From a bacterium (GTDB taxonomy: Bacteria; BMS3Abin14), in contig JARGFV010000085.1 in the NCBI GenBank assembly GCA_029210545.1, forward strand, positions 1-11,437: a stretch of DNA of 11,437 nt. Reading direction: 5' to 3'. Below are positions 7,043 through 11,408 of the stretch, piece after piece; position 1 is the first letter of the stretch, and every line of letters starts with the position of its first letter. The notes under the pieces were generated by a model. It saw nothing but the letters and a program-made list of their open reading frames with translations, did no database searches and was not told the origin of the DNA. Position numbers and translations under genes: made by a program.

Positions 7043-7569
7043 CCGTCAGCTCTTCTTCTCATCCCCCTTCACATCCAATCGTCCGCCTGGCAAGGCTGGC
7101 CATCGAGAACCATCTGACCGGTGAACCGGCTCCGACAGCGGAGGCGGACCTCTTTTCAACGGAACCGTCCGGCGCCTTTGTCAGTCTCAAGAAAGGCGGA
7201 CAGCTCAGAGGCTGCATCGGGACTATTCTTCCGGTCACCGGGACCCTGGGCGACGAGGTGGCCCGGAACGCCGTATCAGCCGCCACCCGCGATCCCAGGT
7301 TCGCCCCCGTGGCGCCGGAGGAACTGGACCAGATCACTGTCTCCGTGGACGTCCTCACCGCACCCCAACCGGTGTCATCTCCCGACGATCTCGACCCGTC
7401 ACGCTACGGTGTCATCGTCCAGTCCGGTTACCGGAAGGGAGTACTGCTGCCGGACCTTCCGGGTATCGATACGGTGGAAAAACAGCTTGCCATAGCCAGG
7501 CAGAAAGCGGGGATCGGTCCGACGGAAAAGTGTGAGCTGTTGAGGTTTGAGGTGAAGCGATATTTTTAG
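7039..7569 (+). CDS. amrA: AMMECR1-family protein (AmmeMemoRadiSam system protein A)
   Basis: A 176-residue soluble protein of the AMMECR1 family, whose biochemical function is unknown. The hallmark LRGCIG is at residues 56-61, followed by NAVSAATRDPRF and, near the C terminus, GVLLPDLPGIDTVEKQLAIARQKAGI. All are typical of bacterial and archaeal members. In many genomes it is encoded with a MEMO1-like protein and a radical SAM enzyme; neither is in this window. I chose the ATG at 7039 rather than an upstream in-frame start at 6988, because it overlaps the preceding stop as ATGA and has TGGAGAG six bases before it. It is the last gene of the plus-strand operon. Its stop codon (7567-7569) is entered by a heptanucleotide repeat array that fills the gap to the convergent NYN gene. 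Confidence 0.92.
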   Translation: MTVSSSSHPPSHPIVRLARLAIENHLTGEPAPTAEADLFSTEPSGAFVSLKKGGQLRGCIGTILPVTGTLGDEVARNAVSAATRDPRFAPVAPEELDQITVSVDVLTAPQPVSSPDDLDPSRYGVIVQSGYRKGVLLPDLPGIDTVEKQLAIARQKAGIGPTEKCELLRFEVKRYF

Positions 7570-7616
7570 TAGCCAGTAGCCAGTAGTCTGATATCTGACT
7601 ACTGAAATCTGGTGTC
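7568..7616. repeat. Degenerate heptanucleotide array filling the amrA/NYN convergent gap
   Basis: Seven consecutive 7-bp units run without interruption: two AGTAGCC, one AGTAGTC, then diverged units such as TGATATC and TGAAATC. Each has G at position 2 and C at position 7. The array begins inside the amrA stop codon and its last base is the first base of the NYN gene's stop codon (minus strand), so it exactly fills the gap. Its centre (7581-7604) is also a near-perfect palindrome: CAGTAGTC pairs with GACTACTG around GATATC, with one T-T mismatch pair. It could fold as a bidirectional hairpin, but no T-tract supports a classical terminator. Confidence 0.65.
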
Positions 7617-8116
7617 TATAAATTCTCGATCCTCCCCCGATCCCTCCTCTGCGCCTTGGAGAGTTTTCTTCCCCTTTCCCCCTTCCCCCTTCCCCTTTCC
7701 ACTTCATTTTCTTCACCCTTAAACCGCCGATACATCTCCTCTGAGACCTTGTCCCAGAAAAGGTCGGGCGATATGGAGGTGACCCCGCTGCGGTCGGCGG
7801 CGTCGGTGATCTCGCGGTCGGCGGTGACGAGAAGATCGGCCTGCCCGGTGCGGCACGCCTCCATGATCTCCTGATCAGCGTTCCTGCCCCTGGCTGAATA
7901 ACGGACCGATATACCTCCAACCTTCTCTGACCCTCCACCCAGGTGAATGGCATCGGCCCCGTCGAAGATCACCGTGATCCGGTGCTGTTTTCCCGCACGG
8001 TATTGGGAGAGCTGTTCGAGCAGACTCTCCCTGCCCTGGGCGAGGTCGCGGCGATCCGCTTCCCTCAACTCAGGGATGCGGCGAATGAGGTTGTATCCGT
8101 CAATGAGAATGCGCAT
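7616..8116 (-). CDS. YacP-like NYN domain protein (putative RNase)
   Basis: A 166-residue protein of the NYN/YacP (Rae1-like) PIN-fold family; characterised members are metal-dependent ribonucleases, Bacillus Rae1 acting on ribosome-bound mRNA. The start MRILIDGYNLI carries conserved Asp6 and Asn9; FDGAD has Asp52 and Asp55; RGRNADQEI has Asp81; LLVTADREI has Asp100. These are the expected acidic-site residues. The start is firm because the motif begins at residue 2, yet the bases just upstream are heptanucleotide repeats and no Shine-Dalgarno is visible. Residues about 137-166 form a basic low-complexity tail (RGRGKGERGR then KAQRRDRG) encoded by another 7-bp repeat (7664-7705) plus GC-rich repeat-like DNA, so the tail probably arose by repeat invasion. 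It is convergent to amrA and divergent from the TPR gene. Confidence 0.85.
   Translation of the reverse strand: MRILIDGYNLIRRIPELREADRRDLAQGRESLLEQLSQYRAGKQHRITVIFDGADAIHLGGGSEKVGGISVRYSARGRNADQEIMEACRTGQADLLVTADREITDAADRSGVTSISPDLFWDKVSEEMYRRFKGEENEVERGRGKGERGRKLSKAQRRDRGRIENL
7664..7705. repeat. Polypyrimidine heptanucleotide array inside the NYN gene 3' end
   Basis: Six 7-bp units in register: TTTTCTT, CCCCTTT, CCCCCTT twice, CCCCTTT again, then the diverged CCACTTC. It is coding on the minus strand, where every third unit returns to frame, and specifies the ERGRGKGERGRK tail. The minus strand has four G-runs of four or five bases spaced by AA or AAA, so it has G-quadruplex potential. Same period as the arrays on either side of this gene but different base composition. 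Confidence 0.65.
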
Positions 8117-8136
8117 GGGATCAGTAATCAGTAATC
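8116..8136. repeat. Heptanucleotide array abutting the NYN start codon
   Basis: Two exact AGTAATC units (8123-8136) and one related TGGGATC unit (8116-8122). Base 8116 is the complement of the A of the NYN gene's ATG, so the array occupies the place where a Shine-Dalgarno should be. The units fit the same pattern (G second, C last) as the array at the other end of the gene. Confidence 0.6.
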
Positions 8137-8306
8137 AGAAAGAAAACTTGCGCCTGGGTTCCTGGAAATATGCCAGGGATGGAACGAAAGCTTTTATGAA
8201 TCGCTACCCTTTAACAGGTTTTAACTCTGACGGCAATGGAAGGAGCTGTTTTACGTTTTGGGTAACTTCATTTAAATTTCGCGAATTTTGCGGTAAGTTG
8301 TCTTTT

Positions 8307-8369
8307 GTCCCTGCTTTTTCGCAGTCACGACGATGGCGAAATCACGTCGGTGGCGTGACTGAAAGGGAC
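8307..8369. repeat. Imperfect long inverted repeat
   Basis: CAGTCACG (8322-8329) pairs perfectly with CGTGACTG (8354-8361). Outside it, TTT pairs with AAA and GTCCC (8307-8311) pairs with GGGAC (8365-8369), with bulges on the left arm. The loop of about 24 bases contains further short complementary pieces. It is likely a dispersed palindromic element; no coding or terminator features were seen. Confidence 0.5.
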
Positions 8370-8387
8370 GGGTAACGTTCTCCTGAG

Positions 8388-8406
8388 CCTGCCTGCCGCA
8401 GGCAGG
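8388..8406. repeat. CCTGCCTG/CAGGCAGG palindrome
   Basis: CCTGCCTG (8388-8395) and CAGGCAGG (8399-8406) form a perfect 8-bp stem with a CCG loop. Similar CCTGCC-based palindromes are frequent in intergenic DNA of several uncultured lineages (recalled, not searched). Confidence 0.55.
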
Positions 8407-8414
8407 GGGAAACC

Positions 8415-8459
8415 ATACCCGAAATCCGCCGGCCAAAACCATTTGCGGATTTCGGGTGT
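8415..8459. repeat. Strong stem-loop with 13-bp perfect stem
   Basis: ACCCGAAATCCGC (8417-8429) pairs perfectly with GCGGATTTCGGGT (8445-8457). The stem is extended by a T-G wobble and an A-T pair to 8415/8459; the loop is 15 bases. No T-tract follows. The right arm runs directly into a heptanucleotide array, the same arrangement as at 11199-11277. Confidence 0.6.
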
Positions 8460-8484
8460 ACACCGCAAACCGTAAACTGGTATG
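8457..8484. repeat. Heptanucleotide array (CGTAAAC type)
   Basis: Four 7-bp units in register: TGTACAC, CGCAAAC, CGTAAAC and the diverged TGGTATG. The middle units share G at position 2 and AAAC at the end with the array at 11257-11277. Confidence 0.5.
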
Positions 8485-8487
8485 CTA

Positions 8488-8518
8488 ACAACGTTTCGGA
8501 GTACTCCGAAACGCTGCG
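8488..8518 (+). repeat. 31-bp stem-loop family, copy B
   Basis: It contains a perfect 22-bp palindrome (8492-8513: CGTTTCGGAGT and its complement). It aligns base for base over 31 bp with the copy at 11025-11055 (shared CGT-TCGGA and ACGCTGCG blocks). Similarity continues downstream through AAAGT and TGGAAGA. One stem pair differs between copies by a compensatory change. It lies about 70 bases before the TPR gene start. Confidence 0.55.
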
Positions 8519-8589
8519 AAAGTATTCTGGAAGAGGCTTTTTGTGAGGTCGTCTAATTTAAACCTGGAGTAATCAACCTGGGAAATATT

Positions 8590-9873
8590 GTGGTGAGTTA
8601 TTCTGCCGGCCTTTTCAGATTGATGGTGGTTTCCATCGCGATACTCGCGTCGAGCGTTCTTTTTCCCGCCATGGCCGCGGGCGAGAACAGCTTCCCCTTG
8701 AGCCCCGGCAGCTCCTGGACTTACCGTGACCTTGATGGAAAGGAAGAGGTCCTGTTCATCAAGGGAACCACCAATAGACAGGGTGTGCTCCTGGTCGAAG
8801 CCTCCTACACGGGGCGAAAACCCTTCTACTACGTGATCACAGCCGAGGGCATCGGCCGCCTGGAACCAACGTCCCCTCCCGATTCCGCGGAGCTTTACGG
8901 TCAGCTGAGCTTTCTCATTAACTGGCCCCTGGAGCCGGGGAGAACGTGGAACTCCCCCTGGTCCGACCCTCCCCTCATCTTCACTGTGCTCGAACGGGGA
9001 CCGGTCACCGTCGCGGCCGGGACTTTCCGCAACGCCATCCGTATCGGTTATCGGTCCGCCACAGATCCCATTTACCTGGGATACATGTGGTTTGCGCCCG
9101 GTGTCGGTTTGCTTGTCCAGGCGGAGAGCGGATCCAGGGTGGAGCTCGTGAACTACGCCCTCACCGACCTTTTGCCGCCTCCCGCGTCGGGAGACGGGAT
9201 GAGCGACCTGGCCGTCTTGTTCCGTCCTCCACAGGGTGCCAGCGGTGGGCATGTCGTTGCCAGGAAAGGCGTCGCGTCATCTGCCCGCCTCACGTCCGTT
9301 GTGGGTGCCGGGGTCCTTTTTATGATGGTTCTGGCTTTTGCCGCCTACCTGCGTTCTGTAAGGGTCGATGTGGAACTGGAGAGCGATTCCCAGGTCCGGG
9401 AAGGCGAGGTGGCCCTGGCCTCGGCCATGGTCAGGGAAGGGCTTTACGGGGAGGCGGCCGAGATCCTCCAGCGTCTCACCGCCCGGCATCCCCAGTGGCC
9501 GGATATCGCCGCCCTCCTGGGGAGCGCCTACAGGGAGAGCCGCCAGTATGAGGAAGCGTGCCTGGAGCTCAAACGGGCACTGACCCTGAACCCCGACATG
9601 GCGGCAGCCCGTCTGGAGCTGGCCCGGACTTACCTTGACCTCGATGACCCGGTGCGCGCCATGGAAGAGGTGGAAGCCGTCCTGGGGGCCCATGGTGAAT
9701 TCGCGGACGCCTATTATCTGAAAGGGGAGGCTTTTGCATGTATGGGGCAGGATGAGGAGGCTCTCGAAGCTTTCCGGAAGGCCCTGTCCATCAACCCGTC
9801 TTTCGAAGAGGCTCAAGAGGCCCTGGAACTCTTCCTGGCGTCCCGGTCAGGCGATCAGGTCTTGACCCCTTAA
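8590..9873 (+). CDS. Exported single-pass membrane protein with cytoplasmic TPR domain
   Basis: A 427-residue protein of unknown specific function. Residues about 10-30 are a signal peptide or first membrane helix (LMVVSIAILASSVLF, then AMAAGENS). Residues about 33-190 resemble the extracytoplasmic beta-rich domain of many deltaproteobacterial lipoprotein-like proteins: YPL-type FPLSPGSSWTY at the start, VAAGTFRNAIRI, and YMWFAPGVGLLVQAESG near the end. A second membrane helix spans 236-254. Residues about 270-420 hold at least three TPR units: YGEAAEILQRLTARHPQW, YEEACLELKRALTLNPDM and DEEALEAFRKALSINPSF. The TPRs would face the cytoplasm. The GTG start at 8590 is provisional; GTG 8593 or ATG 8623 would also keep a signal sequence, and no clear Shine-Dalgarno decides. 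It stands alone between repeat-rich regions and is convergent with the hydrolase gene. Confidence 0.82.
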   Translation: MVSYSAGLFRLMVVSIAILASSVLFPAMAAGENSFPLSPGSSWTYRDLDGKEEVLFIKGTTNRQGVLLVEASYTGRKPFYYVITAEGIGRLEPTSPPDSAELYGQLSFLINWPLEPGRTWNSPWSDPPLIFTVLERGPVTVAAGTFRNAIRIGYRSATDPIYLGYMWFAPGVGLLVQAESGSRVELVNYALTDLLPPPASGDGMSDLAVLFRPPQGASGGHVVARKGVASSARLTSVVGAGVLFMMVLAFAAYLRSVRVDVELESDSQVREGEVALASAMVREGLYGEAAEILQRLTARHPQWPDIAALLGSAYRESRQYEEACLELKRALTLNPDMAAARLELARTYLDLDDPVRAMEEVEAVLGAHGEFADAYYLKGEAFACMGQDEEALEAFRKALSINPSFEEAQEALELFLASRSGDQVLTP

Positions 9874-9882
9874 ACTTTGTTA

Positions 9883-10128
9883 ATCGCCAAAGTCCATGCG
9901 GGACTTTGGCTCAACGGAAAGGAAAAAGCGGGGTTTTTCCTTTCCTCACGGAGACTGCTGATAGATCGCCAAAGTCTGTGCGGGACTTTGGCTCAACGGA
10001 AAGGGAAAAGCGGGGTTTTTCCTTTCCTCACGGAGACTGCTGATAGATCGCCAAAGTCCGTGCGGGACTTTGGCTCGACGGAAGGCGAAAAGCGTCGTTT
10101 CCGCCTTCCTCACGGACCAGTGACATGT
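9883..10128. repeat. Three tandem copies of an 82-bp two-hairpin element
   Basis: Units start at 9883, 9965 and 10047, so the period is exactly 82 bp. Each holds hairpin A (GCCAAAGTCC pairing with GGACTTTGGC, loop NTGCG; first copy 9886-9910) and hairpin B (in copy 1, GGAAAGGAAAAA at 9916-9927 pairing with TTTTTCCTTTCC at 9934-9945, loop GCGGGG). A conserved CACGGAGACTGCTGATAG linker follows in copies 1 and 2. Copies 1 and 2 are nearly identical. Copy 3 keeps the structure but differs in hairpin B at paired positions (GGAAGGC with GCCTTCC) and loses the linker after 10116. Since 82 is not a multiple of three, frames change with each unit and coding is unlikely. Confidence 0.85.
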
Positions 10129-10145
10129 TTTCCGGTCACTGATCC
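10114..10145. repeat. Hairpin at the end of the tandem array
   Basis: CAGTGAC (10118-10124) pairs with GTCACTG (10135-10141). GGA (10114-10116) and TCC (10143-10145) extend the stem past one C-A mismatch. The loop is 10 bases (ATGTTTTCCG). It may be a diverged end of the array or a separate element; it lies about 40 bases past the hydrolase stop codon. Confidence 0.5.
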
Positions 10146-10183
10146 GGGCGCCATTCCCAGGCGCAATTCGCTCAAGTTGCCGG

Positions 10184-10972
10184 TCATTTGAACAGATCGG
10201 TACGGGCGGACTCGAGAACCGGGAATTTTTCGCGCAGCTTCCGGACCTGGTCCATATCCACAGGCACTGAAAGCACCCCCTCCCCGTCACCCAGGGATCC
10301 CAGAACTTCACCCCAGGGGTTCACAACCATGCTGTTTCCCCCCATGACAAGCCCTTTGCCGTTGTCGCCAAAGGAATTGCAGGCAGCCACAAACATCTGG
10401 TTCTCGAGAGCCCTGACCCGGACCAGGTCGCGGAAGTGGTCGATCCTCGCTTCGGGCCACTGGGCGGAAACGATGGTCAACCGGGCCCCGTCCCGGCAAA
10501 GGCGCCTGGTGAGTTCCGGATACCTCAGGTCGAAACAGATGGCCATGCCGGCGGGGAACCCGCCCAGGTCCGCGATCACCGTCTTTCCCCCCGCCAGGAA
10601 GTGGAGATGCTCGCCTGTCATGGGGAAAAGGTGGATCTTGTCGTAGGTAGCCACCGTCTGGCCACCCGGACCAACCAGGATCAGGCTGTTTGCGATGCCG
10701 CTTTCCCTGTGAACGGGCAGGGAGCCGGCGAGGTGGACCCCGGAACTCGCAGCCGTCCGGGCCATCCATTCGAGGACCCGGCCGGACCCGGAGGCCATTT
10801 GATCCAGGTCCTTGTAATAGAACCCTGACGGGAACATCTCAGGCAGAAGAACCACGTCACCGTTCCCGGGACCGGCTTTGGCGAGGAGGCCCTCCGCTTT
10901 TTTGAGGTTCTCCTCGATGTCCCCGGGTACGACTCTCCACTGAAGGAGGTGGATGGTAAAGGTGCTATCCAT
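10184..10972 (-). CDS. Carbon-nitrogen hydrolase (nitrilase superfamily, omega-amidase-like)
   Basis: A 262-residue cytoplasmic amidohydrolase of the nitrilase superfamily, of typical length. The catalytic Glu-Lys-Cys triad is visible: Glu45 in LLPEMFPSGF, Lys112 in YDKIHLFP and Cys146 in AICFDLRYPEL. The second conserved glutamate is expected near Glu121 in GEHLHF. The EMFPSGF and CFDLRYPE motifs resemble the YafV/Nit2 omega-amidase branch, which hydrolyses alpha-ketoglutaramate and similar amides, but the substrate cannot be assigned from sequence alone. The ATG at 10972 has AGGAG (10983-10979 on the minus strand) six bases upstream, so the start is well supported. It is transcribed alone, convergent with the TPR gene. 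A 31-bp stem-loop repeat lies in its leader region. Confidence 0.9.
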   Translation of the reverse strand: MDSTFTIHLLQWRVVPGDIEENLKKAEGLLAKAGPGNGDVVLLPEMFPSGFYYKDLDQMASGSGRVLEWMARTAASSGVHLAGSLPVHRESGIANSLILVGPGGQTVATYDKIHLFPMTGEHLHFLAGGKTVIADLGGFPAGMAICFDLRYPELTRRLCRDGARLTIVSAQWPEARIDHFRDLVRVRALENQMFVAACNSFGDNGKGLVMGGNSMVVNPWGEVLGSLGDGEGVLSVPVDMDQVRKLREKFPVLESARTDLFK

Positions 10973-11024
10973 GGTAAACTCCTGTCGGGTGCATGGGTGC
11001 AGGAAGATCCTTTTCCACTGTCTA

Positions 11025-11055
11025 GCAGCGTGTCGGAAAACCCTGACACGCTGCG
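11025..11055 (+). repeat. 31-bp stem-loop family, copy A
   Basis: GCAGCGTGTC (11025-11034) pairs perfectly with GACACGCTGC (11045-11054) around loop GGAAAACCCT. TGTCGGAAGA follows soon after, so the GTCGGAA word occurs twice. It matches the copy at 8488-8518 over its whole length with substitutions. It lies about 55 bases upstream of the minus-strand hydrolase start. Confidence 0.6.
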
Positions 11056-11198
11056 TAAAAGTTTGTCGGAAGAACGCTTATAAAATTTTTTCTTCATATC
11101 AACCGATGATAAAGTGGTCGGTGAAGATGGTAAGTCACAGTTAACACAATGTATTATATAAAATACTGGACCAGGATCACATCTTCCAACAAACTCTA

Positions 11199-11257
11199 CC
11201 TAGGAGCCTGTGCCCTCCCTGTTAAAAAACAGGGAGGTTCTCGGACAGGCTCCTAGG
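11199..11257. repeat. Large composite stem-loop (GGAGCCTGT type)
   Basis: The outer stem is 13 bp and perfect: CCTAGGAGCCTGT (11199-11211) with ACAGGCTCCTAGG (11245-11257). An inner 10-bp perfect stem follows: CCTCCCTGTT (11214-11223) with AACAGGGAGG (11228-11237), closed by an AAAA loop. The two are separated by an asymmetric internal loop (GC against TTCTCGG). The size and the CCTGTCCGAGAA-like right arm (complement) suggest a dispersed REP-type element. Confidence 0.7.
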
Positions 11258-11277
11258 GTAAACAGTAAACCGTTTCC
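11257..11277. repeat. Heptanucleotide units after the large stem-loop
   Basis: GGTAAAC, AGTAAAC and CGTTTCC follow each other in 7-bp register directly from the end of the stem-loop. The GTAAAC core matches the array at 8464-8477, which also follows a long hairpin directly. Confidence 0.45.
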
Positions 11278-11300
11278 TGTCCATCCAGATGAACCATAAC

Positions 11301-11330
11301 TTGAAAACATCCTCTCCGGATGAGTATAAT
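11301..11330 (+). promoter_or_regulatory. Strong putative sigma-70 promoter
   Basis: A -35 box TTGAAA (11301-11306) and a perfect -10 box TATAAT (11325-11330) are separated by 18 bases. Transcription would begin near 11337, a few bases before the solo two-hairpin element. It could drive a gene beyond the window edge with that element as its leader, or a short structured RNA. Confidence 0.55.
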
Positions 11331-11345
11331 CAACATTGATAGGGT

Positions 11346-11408
11346 CGCAAAAAGTCCAGGCGGGACTTTTCGCTCCACGGAAAGGGAAAAGCGTCGTTTT
11401 CCCTTTCC
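11346..11408. repeat. Solo fourth copy of the two-hairpin element
   Basis: Hairpin A is present as GCAAAAAGTCC pairing with GGACTTTTCGC with one mismatch. Hairpin B is GGAAAGGGAAAA (11379-11390) pairing perfectly with TTTTCCCTTTCC (11397-11408), loop GCGTCG. The linker after hairpin B is altered: an extra stretch precedes TTACGGAGTGAGTC at the window edge. It lies about 1.3 kb from the tandem array. Confidence 0.75.

Larger units (their letters stand above)
8117..8589. other. Repeat-rich divergent intergenic region, no gene
   Basis: This 473-base stretch separates the NYN gene (minus) from the TPR gene (plus). I find no credible CDS or RNA gene. It holds the heptanucleotide array at the NYN start, a small CCTGG...CCAGG hairpin near 8161-8177, then a dense series of inverted repeats (8307-8369, 8388-8406, 8415-8459, 8488-8518) and a second heptanucleotide array (8457-8484). 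Promoters for both flanking genes must lie here but no box pair stood out. Confidence 0.6.
9874..10183. other. Convergent intergenic region occupied by repeats, no gene
   Basis: This 310-base gap between the TPR gene (plus) and the hydrolase (minus) has no credible CDS. It is filled by the 82-bp tandem array (9883-10128), a hairpin at 10114-10145 and a small GCGCC/GGCGC hairpin at 10148-10164. Any transcription termination for both genes must occur within these structures; no classical T-tract terminator is visible. Confidence 0.65.

Noticed and set aside
7570-7615. Classical rho-independent terminator between amrA and the NYN gene
   Set aside because: The central palindrome can fold but is AT-rich and no T-tract follows on either strand; its 7-bp unit structure explains it better.
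8316-8331. Stretch resembling the CAGTCACGAC part of a common cloning-vector primer site
   Set aside because: The match is partial and part of a natural inverted repeat; no other vector sequence is nearby.
8272-8463. Minus-strand 63-codon frame in the NYN/TPR spacer
   Set aside because: It consists almost entirely of hairpin repeats (8307-8459); no ribosome site or conserved motif.
9883-10128. Possible CRISPR array
   Set aside because: The units are contiguous 82-bp repeats without unique spacers, and there are no cas genes.
9877-10191. Open reading frame of 104 codons through the tandem repeats
   Set aside because: The 82-bp period shifts the frame at each unit, so the peptide repeats are a by-product of the DNA repeat; the changes preserve stems, not residues, and no ribosome site is present.
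10681-11097. Minus-strand 138-codon frame overlapping the hydrolase start
   Set aside because: It overlaps the well-supported hydrolase gene in another frame and includes the 31-bp stem-loop; no family resemblance.
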